Origin: Yoonia sp.
Lineage (GTDB): Bacteria > Pseudomonadota > Alphaproteobacteria > Rhodobacterales > Rhodobacteraceae
Assembly (NCBI GenBank): GCA_029250945.1
Contig: JAQXEG010000038.1
Coordinates: forward strand, 44,087 to 108,086
DNA: 64,000 nt
Direction of reading: 5' to 3'
How positions within the stretch are numbered: the first letter of the stretch is position 1; the number at the start of each line of letters is the position of its first letter. This document shows positions 1 through 8,131 of the stretch, piece after piece. The notes under the pieces are model-generated. The model did not search any database. It was not told the origin of the DNA and worked only from the letters and a program-made list of their open reading frames with translations. The position numbers and the translations under genes are program-made.

Positions 1-1
1 T

Positions 2-895
2 TACAAACAGATCAGCCCCTTTGATGCGCGTAAATTGGGTGCCAGCCTCGTGGCTCGTAATGTTGCCGATCATGTGGCGGGTCCGTTGGCGCAGCACGGC
101 GGTGGCTGGCGACCATTGGTCTATTGCTGGCGGGGCGGACAGCGGTCGGGATCATTCAATCTAATCCTACAACAAATCGGGTGGCGGTCTGACACGATTG
201 AGGGCGGTTACACCGCGTGGCGACACGCTGTGAAATCCACGCTGTACGATGAACCAATCCCCCATGACATTGTGCTACTAGACGGCAACACAGGCACAGC
301 CAAAACCGCGATCCTTGCGCGGTTGGCCGATCGCGGCGTGCAGGTTATCGACCTTGAGGGGCTCGCTGGACATCGCGGATCACTGCTTGGGGAAACTGCC
401 AAGGGGCAGCCCCATCAAAAGGCGTTTGAAACCGCGCTGGCCACGGCCCTTGATGCCTGCGATCCCAACCGTCCTGTTGTGGTTGAGGCGGAAAGCAACA
501 AGATCGGGCGCATCAACCTGCCGCCCAGCCTTTGGTCGCGCATGATCGACGCACCACGCATTATGATGGACGCACCGGTTGCCGCGCGGGCCACTTTCCT
601 TGTGTTCGCCTATGCCGACATCATCGCCGATCCTGCGCGTTTGACCGAGCGCCTTAAACCCCTGCGCTATATCCGTGGGCACGCGATGGTTGAGGGATGG
701 TTGGAGCTGCTGCGGGATCGCGATCATCACGGGCTTGCGACGACCTTGATCACGGACCATTACGATGCTGCATACGCAAAATCACGTGCGATCCACACCG
801 CTGATGTGATCGGCGACGTGCAAGTCGCAACGCTGGATGACGCGGGCCAAAATGATGCGACCCGCCAAATCATCGACATCCTTAGCGTACGGTGA
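2..895 (+). CDS. mnmH: tRNA 2-selenouridine synthase, 5' end outside the window
   Basis: This enzyme replaces the sulfur of 2-thiouridine at the tRNA wobble position with selenium, using selenophosphate. The frame is open to the first base, so the true start lies to the left; 297 residues are visible. The rhodanese domain is shown by CWRGGQRSGS, whose Cys is the catalytic residue. A P-loop domain follows, with GNTGTAKT near base 283. In that loop the usual second Gly (GxxxxGKT) is Ala, which deserves a check. The 3' end overlaps the tail of the convergent selD by 14 bases; SelD makes the selenium donor, so the pairing supports the call. Family assignment is firm; the missing N-terminus is the only gap. 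Confidence 0.92.
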   Translation, partial: YKQISPFDARKLGASLVARNVADHVAGPLAQHGGGWRPLVYCWRGGQRSGSFNLILQQIGWRSDTIEGGYTAWRHAVKSTLYDEPIPHDIVLLDGNTGTAKTAILARLADRGVQVIDLEGLAGHRGSLLGETAKGQPHQKAFETALATALDACDPNRPVVVEAESNKIGRINLPPSLWSRMIDAPRIMMDAPVAARATFLVFAYADIIADPARLTERLKPLRYIRGHAMVEGWLELLRDRDHHGLATTLITDHYDAAYAKSRAIHTADVIGDVQVATLDDAGQNDATRQIIDILSVR

Positions 896-3038
896 CCCGA
901 CCGCGACCCGCCGTCATCCCACCAATGATGGCCGCCTGATGACCCGCATCGCGTAAAACCGCGCAAAGGGTGTCTGCCTCTTTCGCAGAAACCGACGCAA
1001 GCATTCCGCCCGCCGTCTGCGGATCGAACATCAAATCCGATATCGCATTTGATGGACCTGTCACAGGCCCGACCCCAGTCACGTTGTCCCCAAACAGGCT
1101 CGACCGGATACCCCGTTGGGACAATTCGAGCGTTCCATTCATCAGCGGTACCGCATCCAGATCAACGGTCGCGTCCATGCCCGATGCCTCGCACATGCCG
1201 CTTAGATGCCCCAGCAGGCCAAACCCTGTAACATCAGTCATCGCATGTGCATCCCTTAAAATTTCCGCGGCGTCTGCTTGTCCCCGCTGCATCAACGCGA
1301 TGGCGCTGGCCACATCTGCGCCATTGGCGGCACCCGCCATCTCAGCGGCCATAATGACACCAAACCCAATCGGCTTTGTCAGGATCAACGCGTCGCCGTC
1401 CTGCGCGCCTGCAATTGTAATCGGGTCCCGCGTGCAAATGCCGGTGATCGTGAAACCGATCGTCAACTCATCACCCAATGACGTATGCCCACCAACAATC
1501 GCGGCACCAGCATCGGCCATCACAGCGCCCGCGGCAGCCATGATTTCAGCCAATGTGCGGGACTGCATTTGCGCCGACATACGCGGCAGAATAATGTTGA
1601 TCGTCGCAGCCTGCGGTGCGGCACCCATCGCCCAAGCATCGCCAAGCGCATGCACAGCCGCGATCCGCGTCATCACAACAGGATCATGCGAAAAGCTGCG
1701 CAAATGATCAGTGGTCATCACCTGCTTTTGCCCGCCGACGGTGATGATCGCGGCGTCATCGCCCGCGACGCTATGCAAATCGTCTCGCCCGTGGTCTGGC
1801 AAAGCCGACAGCACATCGCGCAAGGCCGCGCGCCCAACCTTGGCCCCGCACCCGCCGCACATCGGCTTGTCGCCTAGCGCGTCAGCCACGCCCAGCGCTA
1901 CGGGATCAGGCAGATCAGGTTGCACCATTTCAGGCAGTGCAACAAATTGATCCATGAACTTGCGGTCGATCTGATCCTTCCACCGCCACAAAAGCGGACC
2001 AGATAGGGCCGTGCCAAATTTCTCGGCCAGCGCACTTTGCCGCCCAAGCGAGATAAGCTTGAGGTAGTCAGCCTGCGGGCGGTAATCCCGCAGCGCCCCG
2101 CCAGACAAAATAGCCCGCAGGTTTTGGGTCAAAACAGGCGCTTGTCGCACCGCAAAAACACCTGCCTTCGGACGCGGGTTCTCAGCCATATAGGCACAGT
2201 CGCCCACGGCAAAAATCGACGGGTCCGATGATTGCAGCGTGGGGCCCGTCGCAATAAAGCCATCGTGCATGTCGACGCCGATATCCGATTGCCAATCATG
2301 CGGTTTCGCGCCAGCCGCACCGCTCACAAACCCAGCCACGACCAAACGTCCATCGGACAGGAGCACCCCATCCGCTTCAACCGCTACAACATCAGCACCT
2401 TCGATGATTTGCACGTCCCGTTCGCTCAGCGCTGTGCGCATTTTACGGCGGGCGATGGTGCCTAGATCCTTCAGGATCTCACCCCGATCAATTAGCGTGA
2501 CGACAGCGTCCGACCCAAGCGAGAACCGCATCGCCATCGCCAGTTCAGCCCCCGCAACGCCGCCACCGATGACCGCCACACGTGGAGCGACAGCATCTTG
2601 GCGAAACGCATCCCAGCGCGTTGCGAATGGTCCCAGCGGTTTCGCAGGCGTGCCAAATTGCGCAAATCCATCAAGTTGCGGCATCGCCGACGTGATCCCG
2701 ATATCCACGCTGAGCACATCATAGGCAATCGGCGGACGACCCGCGACCGACACATGCCGCGTATCGCGATCAATCCCGTCAGCGGCGCCAAGGATCAGGC
2801 GCGCACCAGCAAACCAGCACAGTTTAACCAGATCAATGTCCAGCTCATCGCGCGTATAATGACCTGCGACAAACCCCGGCAACATCCCCGAGTAGGGGGC
2901 CGTCGGTCCGGGGTTGATCACAGTCAAACGCACACCGGGTAATGGGTCCATACCCCATTTGCGCAGCACAAGTGCATGGGTATGACCGCCGCCAATCAGC
3001 ACAAGGTCACGGGTCAGGGGAAGATGTTTATTTTGCAT
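882..3038 (-). CDS. selD: Fusion of FAD-dependent pyridine nucleotide oxidoreductase and selenide, water dikinase
   Basis: The C-terminal part makes selenophosphate from selenide and ATP. Residues about 10-370 form an NDH-2-like FAD/NAD(P)H oxidoreductase (LIGGGHTHALVL at the N-terminus, VIGGGVAGAELA near 157, and a third motif FAVGDCAYMAE near 277). Residues about 390-718 are SelD, with CGGCGAKVG matching the catalytic Cys and Lys of E. coli SelD (Cys17, Lys20); the second Cys of that motif is Ala here. Such fusions are known in cyanobacteria and roseobacters; the oxidoreductase may supply reduced selenium, which is inference. I chose the ATG at 3038, which has a GGTGG-type ribosome site; a GTG three codons upstream is possible. 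The gene is convergent with mnmH. Confidence 0.93.
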   Translation of the reverse strand: MQNKHLPLTRDLVLIGGGHTHALVLRKWGMDPLPGVRLTVINPGPTAPYSGMLPGFVAGHYTRDELDIDLVKLCWFAGARLILGAADGIDRDTRHVSVAGRPPIAYDVLSVDIGITSAMPQLDGFAQFGTPAKPLGPFATRWDAFRQDAVAPRVAVIGGGVAGAELAMAMRFSLGSDAVVTLIDRGEILKDLGTIARRKMRTALSERDVQIIEGADVVAVEADGVLLSDGRLVVAGFVSGAAGAKPHDWQSDIGVDMHDGFIATGPTLQSSDPSIFAVGDCAYMAENPRPKAGVFAVRQAPVLTQNLRAILSGGALRDYRPQADYLKLISLGRQSALAEKFGTALSGPLLWRWKDQIDRKFMDQFVALPEMVQPDLPDPVALGVADALGDKPMCGGCGAKVGRAALRDVLSALPDHGRDDLHSVAGDDAAIITVGGQKQVMTTDHLRSFSHDPVVMTRIAAVHALGDAWAMGAAPQAATINIILPRMSAQMQSRTLAEIMAAAGAVMADAGAAIVGGHTSLGDELTIGFTITGICTRDPITIAGAQDGDALILTKPIGFGVIMAAEMAGAANGADVASAIALMQRGQADAAEILRDAHAMTDVTGFGLLGHLSGMCEASGMDATVDLDAVPLMNGTLELSQRGIRSSLFGDNVTGVGPVTGPSNAISDLMFDPQTAGGMLASVSAKEADTLCAVLRDAGHQAAIIGGMTAGRGRVTVR

Positions 3039-3063
3039 AACATCCACCTACCCCATCACAGGC

Positions 3064-3600
3064 CTAGGGTGCCACCCATTGCCCGCGCCAGTCACCATCA
3101 CGTGAGAAAATGACACGCCGGTGGTCGGCCCCAAGGTGCAGCACATCCAACGTATCCACCGCGCAATCCAGCACGGCAAAGGCCGCCTGATTGGCCGGTT
3201 TGGCATAAGCCAATGCGTCATCAATCGGCTGCCCCGATGCGGGAACGGCACCGTAAGCCTCGCGCGATGCATCTGGGACGGCATCCCAAATGTCGGCCAC
3301 ATCGGCCCCATGCCGGATCGTCACAGCCGCATTGATGCGCAGTTGAAGCTGGCGGTTTGGCAACCAACACAGCAACCCCGCACGCGGATCGCGACGTAAA
3401 TGGGCAATCTTTGATGACCCCAAATCAGTATGGAATTGCAGTGTCGTAGGCTCTGCACCACGCAGCACGATTGTACGCTGTTGCGGCCCACCATCCGCGT
3501 CGACTGTGGCCAGTGTCCACAGCCGCGTCTCGGCCCGCGAAGCGATTTCATCCCATGCCGCGGACCAAAGGCCGTCTGCCGTTTCAAACCAGTTAGTCAT
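3064..3600 (-). CDS. Pyridoxamine 5'-phosphate oxidase-like flavin-binding protein
   Basis: A 178-residue protein with the split-barrel pattern of the PNPOx-like family (LWTLATVDADGGPQQRT near the N-terminus, then TLQFHTDLGSSKIAHLRRDP). Members bind FMN or F420 or haem and often act as small-molecule reductases. It is shorter than PdxH and lacks a clear PdxH C-terminal motif, so I do not call it the vitamin B6 enzyme. Its ATG overlaps the TAA of the upstream lipocalin-like gene by eight bases, so it is probably translated from the same message as the ABC cassette. Substrate unknown. Confidence 0.75.
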   Translation of the reverse strand: MTNWFETADGLWSAAWDEIASRAETRLWTLATVDADGGPQQRTIVLRGAEPTTLQFHTDLGSSKIAHLRRDPRAGLLCWLPNRQLQLRINAAVTIRHGADVADIWDAVPDASREAYGAVPASGQPIDDALAYAKPANQAAFAVLDCAVDTLDVLHLGADHRRVIFSRDGDWRGQWVAP

Positions 3601-4624
3601 AGCCTGTCATCTCCAAATAACCGCGCCCTGTGTGGGATCCTGTGATACGCACGGGCCCTTCCCAATAGGGGACAGATGTGTCCATCCAGCTTTGCGGGTT
3701 GATCGCCGTCACAGTCGCGTCCAGATCAATATCGGGCAAGGTCACCTGCCATGTCGTCGGCACCTGACGTCCAGCAGCGGCCGTGACATCCAACGGTTCT
3801 GCGTTGAATGCCCCGTTGGGAAATGCGGTTGTTTCGCCGTCAGGCATGATCAGTGTGGCTTGGGTATATGTCTGCGCGCCGCGCAACTGAAACCCCATCA
3901 GCTTGGCCCCGTCATCAAACGATAACGAAAACCAATCCCAACCAGTTTGATCTGCGGCCAGTGGCTGTGACGACCATTCCCGATCTAGCCATGCGCTGCC
4001 GGTTACTGCGACCTCCCCATCGGGGAGTTTCAGCGTGCCGGTCACATCAAAAAACGGTTGTGAGAAATAGTAGGATGCCTGCCCCTGTGCCGATTTCACC
4101 GAATAGCCAGCGTCGCCGTGAAACACCCGCGGGCCCGTTGCCGACAGCGCCATGTCATAGGCAAAGTCCGGACCGGTGGCCCGCAGCCGTGCATCTGCAT
4201 CGGGGCCCTCAAACGCCCAATCATCAATCCACGCAGCAAAGGGGTCGGTAATCACGCCAGCCTGACCGATTCCCCCACGCGCAAGGCGTTCCGTCACAAA
4301 ATGCGCATCGGGTGTCGTGACAGCCGCGTGACCCATCCAAAGCTGCGGGCTATCCCACCCTTCGCCCTTGTCGGGTGACAGCGCCGTGCGGAACAACGTC
4401 CATTGCAGGCCATAGTCTGTCTCATCATCCGCGCGCAGATTTGCTGTCAAATACCACCATTCAATCCGATAATCAGGATGTGGGCCATCATCGGTGGGGA
4501 AGTCAAATACCTTGCCGGGCGTTGGTACAGCGAAATCCTCGACACTGGTGCCAAGACCCGCGAACCCTTGGGCCGCCGCTGCAAATGGGAACCAGAAAAG
4601 GGCGCACAAAAGCTTAACGTTCAT
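3593..4624 (-). CDS. Secreted lipocalin-like/CrtC-type protein of an AttEFGH-like system
   Basis: This 343-residue protein belongs to the 'predicted secreted hydrolase' group (AttH, related to carotenoid 1,2-hydratase). It begins with a signal peptide (LLCALFWFPFAAAAQG). The family hallmark is RIEWWYLTANL near residue 55, followed by a two-lipocalin-fold body with LDREWSSQPL near residue 215. The ATG at 4624 has an AAAGGTG site; a TTG six bases upstream is less likely. It overlaps the end of the permease gene by 11 bases and follows the ATPase and permease, the same order as attEFGH of Agrobacterium. Role in these systems is poorly known; AttH-like proteins are thought to act in the periplasm with the FtsX-type exporter. 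No carotenoid genes are nearby, so carotenoid hydration is unlikely. Confidence 0.82.
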   Translation of the reverse strand: MNVKLLCALFWFPFAAAAQGFAGLGTSVEDFAVPTPGKVFDFPTDDGPHPDYRIEWWYLTANLRADDETDYGLQWTLFRTALSPDKGEGWDSPQLWMGHAAVTTPDAHFVTERLARGGIGQAGVITDPFAAWIDDWAFEGPDADARLRATGPDFAYDMALSATGPRVFHGDAGYSVKSAQGQASYYFSQPFFDVTGTLKLPDGEVAVTGSAWLDREWSSQPLAADQTGWDWFSLSFDDGAKLMGFQLRGAQTYTQATLIMPDGETTAFPNGAFNAEPLDVTAAAGRQVPTTWQVTLPDIDLDATVTAINPQSWMDTSVPYWEGPVRITGSHTGRGYLEMTGYD

Positions 4625-6986
4625 TGGCAAACACCTTTAGCAAATCGGCGGGCAGCGTGCGTGCCAACCGCACCGCTGGCCAGAGCGCGGCACCCATTGC
4701 GGCCAGCACCGCAAACCCGCCCAGCGCGGCATAATCCCACGGGAACACATACATTGGTAACCGCCAGCCGAACGCCGCGACGTTCACGACCGCCAGCAAC
4801 ACCCACGCCAGCGCAAGTCCCAACGGCAGCGCCAACAGCCCCGTCAATATCGCCAGCATGACCGTGCGCACCAGTTCCAAGCGCCCCAACGCACCCCGCG
4901 TCAGGCCCATCGCCCAAACCGGTGCCAACTGCGGCACCCGCATTGATGTCAGGGTCAGCAAGCTCATCAAAATGGCGAAACTAGCGACCGCTAGCGTGAG
5001 GATATTCAGCGCATTTGTGACCGTAAATGTCCGGTCAAAGATGGCCAGTGAATAAGCCTTGATCGCGGCCTGATTGATCATCGCGTCGGGCCGTATCGCC
5101 AGCTCGGCTTCCAATGCCTGCCGAAGATCACCGACTTGGTCGGGTGCAATCCGCACGCCGAAACGCAGTGCATTAGCATCAGGGAACTGGGTCGCGAATG
5201 ACACCTCGCCCATGATGGCTTGTCCAATCGGGTTGCCGTAATCACCATAGATGCCCGCCACATCGTAGGCATTCGCACCGACCTGAACGCTATCGCCAAT
5301 CCCGATGTCTGCGCCACGCGCCAACTGTTCATTGATCAGGATTGCGCGCCCCTCGTGGACGGCATCCCAAGCGTCATCTGCCGCGGCCAAGAACCCCCAG
5401 TTGTCCCGGTAGGTGGCATGGTCACGGGCACCAAACAGCTCTGTCGCGCGGCCTTGGATCGTGACATCTGTTGAGACGATCGGCAGGACAGCGTCCGCCT
5501 TAGGCGTGGCATATGCCTCAAACAGCCCAGCCTGCGCTGCGGTATCTGTTGTGACATACAGCTCGGACGCAAGGCGTTGATCAAGGAACTCAACAAAGGT
5601 TAACCGAAAGCTGCTGACCATCGTGGACACGCCCACATTCGCCGCCATCGCCAGCAATAGCGCCATCAACGCCAGCGATAGACCCGGTAATTGCTGGCGG
5701 GTATCGGCCCAGAACCAAGCGGCAACAACGCCCTTGGCGCGACCTTCGGCCAGCTGCAAAAGAACCCGCAAAACGAAAGGCAACAGCAAGGCAGCCCCGA
5801 CCAGCAACGCGCCCAACAGGGCAAAGCCGGACACGACCCCATCTGCGACAAATGCCAAAATGCATGCGATCATCAACAATGCGACACCGACAATGACGGA
5901 TACCCACGCGCCACGGCCTGTCATCACCGATTGGGCGCGGGCATGTGCGCCAGACAGCAACGACGTCCGTGACAACGACCAAAGCGCCTGCGCACCCGCC
6001 ATCGCGGTGCCACCGACCGCGATGGCCATGCCTGACACCCACCAGATTGGGCGCAGCTGCAACGTACCGGTCACATCCGCCCCGTAAAGCCCGCGCAATG
6101 TCGCCGCCACGTCGGGTAACAGCAAACCCGCGATGACATAGCCCAGCCCAACGCCAATCGCCCCTGCGATGATGGCCAACACCAACAGCTCGATACCGAT
6201 CAGGGCCATCAGCAACCGCAGCGGCGCACCCAATGCGCGCAGCGTTCGCACCGTGCCGCGCCGCTGTTCAAAAGCAAGGCCAATCGCCCCATGCACGATG
6301 AAAATACCCACGGCGAAGGACAACAGACCAAACGCGGTCAGGTTGAGGTGAAAGCTGTCGGTCAGCCGCCCAATATCCGATCCGTCTTGGGCCACCTGCA
6401 CCGATAGCTGTGGCGCAATTTGCGTCACGGGTGTCTGAATGATCGACTGATCGGGCAGGATAATCAGCGCGTCCAATTCGCCACGGCGATCTAAAAGCGT
6501 CTGTACCAATCCGATATCCGCAAACGCTGTTCCCGGCGCAATATTCGGGTCCGTCATCGCATCCGCGATCTGCACATCAGGGGCCGCGATAATCTGGCCA
6601 CCTCCAGCCATGAAGTCCTGTAGGTCTTGCCCGTTCTCGGGGGCAATCGGCGTGATCCCGGCGGGAGCCGTCAGCGGATCAAGACCAACCAGCCGTGCGC
6701 CATTCATGCGCCCTTCGATAACGGGGCTGACCAGCCAACCCGCGCGCCGTAGGTCAATGTATGTGTCTTGCTCAATGGGTTGCCCATCACGGCGCACCAG
6801 CCGGTCAAATTGCGCGTCACCCAAGGTGGCTGAGGCAGCATCATAACTCGCCCGTGCCTCGGCATTAATGGCTTGCACGCCGGACCAAAGTGCAGTCGCA
6901 AGGGCCAGTCCAGCAAGTAAGGTAAACAGCTGTAAAGGATTGCGCCGCCAATGCCCGAACAGAGCCAACAGGATTGTTAGGCTCAC
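4614..6986 (-). CDS. FtsX-family ABC transporter permease
   Basis: A 790-residue inner-membrane protein with two FtsX-type units. There is one membrane helix near residues 15-35, a large periplasmic domain, three helices at about 215-335, a further set of helices at about 360-430, a second periplasmic domain, and three helices near 660-780. LolCE/MacB-type permeases of this class move lipids, lipoproteins or peptides out of the membrane rather than importing solutes. The start is a GTG overlapping the ATPase stop (GTGA, 6983-6986), which indicates translational coupling. The double size suggests that the two permeases found separately as AttF and AttG are joined here. Cargo is not known. Confidence 0.88.
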   Translation of the reverse strand: MSLTILLALFGHWRRNPLQLFTLLAGLALATALWSGVQAINAEARASYDAASATLGDAQFDRLVRRDGQPIEQDTYIDLRRAGWLVSPVIEGRMNGARLVGLDPLTAPAGITPIAPENGQDLQDFMAGGGQIIAAPDVQIADAMTDPNIAPGTAFADIGLVQTLLDRRGELDALIILPDQSIIQTPVTQIAPQLSVQVAQDGSDIGRLTDSFHLNLTAFGLLSFAVGIFIVHGAIGLAFEQRRGTVRTLRALGAPLRLLMALIGIELLVLAIIAGAIGVGLGYVIAGLLLPDVAATLRGLYGADVTGTLQLRPIWWVSGMAIAVGGTAMAGAQALWSLSRTSLLSGAHARAQSVMTGRGAWVSVIVGVALLMIACILAFVADGVVSGFALLGALLVGAALLLPFVLRVLLQLAEGRAKGVVAAWFWADTRQQLPGLSLALMALLLAMAANVGVSTMVSSFRLTFVEFLDQRLASELYVTTDTAAQAGLFEAYATPKADAVLPIVSTDVTIQGRATELFGARDHATYRDNWGFLAAADDAWDAVHEGRAILINEQLARGADIGIGDSVQVGANAYDVAGIYGDYGNPIGQAIMGEVSFATQFPDANALRFGVRIAPDQVGDLRQALEAELAIRPDAMINQAAIKAYSLAIFDRTFTVTNALNILTLAVASFAILMSLLTLTSMRVPQLAPVWAMGLTRGALGRLELVRTVMLAILTGLLALPLGLALAWVLLAVVNVAAFGWRLPMYVFPWDYAALGGFAVLAAMGAALWPAVRLARTLPADLLKVFANER

Positions 6987-7639
6987 GCGATCTGCCCCGC
7001 CCGCAGGAGCACACGCCGGTCCAGCTGTGACGCGAGCGCGGTTGAATGGGTCACCATCAGCAGCCCCGCACCTGTTTCTGCCACAAGATCACGCATGACC
7101 TGCATCACGCTCGCGGCGGTGTCCTCATCCAGATTGCCCGTCGGCTCATCCGCCAACACAAGGCGGGGACGCGGCGCGAGGGTGCGCGCAATAGCCACCC
7201 GTTGCTGTTGCCCACCCGAAAGCTGCTCTGGATACTTTGCCATCTGCGCACCAAGGCCAAGACGATCCACAAGGGCAGCCACCCAAGCGGCATCAAATGT
7301 CCCCGAAAGCCTTGCCTGAAACGCGATATTTGCGGCAACTGTCAGGCTTGGGATCAGATTGAATTGTTGAAATATCACCCCGACAACACCACGCCGCATC
7401 TTTGCACGGGCCGCGTCATCCATGGCGGTGATGTCTGCACCGTCGATCATGACCGTTCCAGTATCCACAACATCCAGCCCGCCAATCACATGCAAAAGCG
7501 TGCTTTTCCCGCTTCCTGATTCACCGGTCAAAGCAAGCGTCTCACCCGCCTCTAGCATCAGATCAACACCGCGCAAAACCGCGAAAGGGCCGTCCGCTGT
7601 CACATACGTCTTTTGAATATTTCGGGCGGATAGCAGCAT
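6983..7639 (-). CDS. ABC transporter ATP-binding protein (LolD/MacB type)
   Basis: The 218-residue ATPase powers the FtsX-type permease that follows it. Walker A is GESGSGKST, the signature is LSGGQQQR, Walker B is LVLADEPTGNLD, and the switch His is in MVTHS; the PTGNLD form is typical of the LolD/FtsE/MacB class. The start is the ATG at 7639, which has an AGAAAGG site and gives a family-typical N-terminus (MLLSARNIQKTY); the open frame extends 64 codons upstream but that part has no family similarity I recognise. It is the first gene of the four-gene cassette running to 3064. Confidence 0.92.
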   Translation of the reverse strand: MLLSARNIQKTYVTADGPFAVLRGVDLMLEAGETLALTGESGSGKSTLLHVIGGLDVVDTGTVMIDGADITAMDDAARAKMRRGVVGVIFQQFNLIPSLTVAANIAFQARLSGTFDAAWVAALVDRLGLGAQMAKYPEQLSGGQQQRVAIARTLAPRPRLVLADEPTGNLDEDTAASVMQVMRDLVAETGAGLLMVTHSTALASQLDRRVLLRAGQIA

Positions 7640-7740
7640 GATCAAGGCCTTTCTCTGGTCCACGATATAACGCGCGACAGCCTGTAGGAAAGGGGCCAGA
7701 TTCACGCCGGATTGACAAAAATTCGCACCGCCATTGATGA

Positions 7741-7777
7741 AATTCTTAACGATACCCTTCTGTCCCGTTAAGGAATT
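7741..7777. promoter_or_regulatory. Inverted repeat in a divergent promoter region
   Basis: Arms AATTCTTAACG (7741-7751) and CGTTAAGGAATT (7766-7777) match except for one extra base, with a 14-base spacer. The repeat lies between the ABC cassette (leftward, start 7639) and a small rightward gene (start 7844). A TTGACA lies at 7712-7717 but has no good -10 partner. An operator for a dimeric regulator is a reasonable inference; no regulator gene is adjacent. Confidence 0.45.
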
Positions 7778-7843
7778 AGCAACCTCCAAAAACCTAATCT
7801 CAACCCATGGGTCGGGCACAGCAATAGGCAAAGAGGTATCACC

Positions 7844-8011
7844 ATGAACTCCAGCAAATCACGCGGCTACAAGGTTCTGAAACTCCAGGAAACACACCCA
7901 GAGGAGATTGGCCGCGCCGGCGAAGCCGCCACAATGTTCCGGCTCTGGTCCCTGCTATCGGCAGATGAGGGTATTCGCGATTTAACCGTTGGACACCGCA
8001 ACGTGATCTAA
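7844..8011 (+). CDS. Small hypothetical protein, 55 residues
   Basis: A short gene beginning with ATG behind a good AAGAGG site (7831-7836) and ending in TAA. The product starts MNSSKSRGYKVLKLQET and ends LTVGHRNVI; it has charged ends, a central MFRLWSLLSADEG stretch, no signal peptide, membrane helix or cysteine. I do not recognise the family. It is transcribed away from the ABC cassette and towards the thiolase gene. Codon usage looks like its neighbours, so it is probably a real small gene, but the sequence does not say what it does. Confidence 0.6.
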   Translation: MNSSKSRGYKVLKLQETHPEEIGRAGEAATMFRLWSLLSADEGIRDLTVGHRNVI

Positions 8012-8131
8012 ACAGATAAAGGGGGCGGTCGGGATTACCCCCTCAGACACCGCCATAACGGGCATGACCCCACGTTTTTCTGACGACGCCAAAACTGGCG
8101 GATATAGTCAGAGAAAATAGGGGGCCTTTTC

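Noticed and set aside
970..2942. Rightward open frames opposite selD
   Set aside because: They are antisense shadows of a clear long gene and have no family motifs; the same applies to frames opposite gltB, dxs, gyrB and other large genes.
3593..4624. Carotenoid 1,2-hydratase
   Set aside because: The fold is related, but the signal peptide and ABC exporter context point to the AttH-type group and no carotenoid genes are present.
5590..6087. Frames of 140-155 codons within the FtsX-type permease region
   Set aside because: Alternative-frame shadows of a membrane protein gene, without start signals.
8020..8043. Terminator between the 55-residue gene and the thiolase gene
   Set aside because: A six-base G/C stem is possible but there is no T run, so the support is too weak to list.
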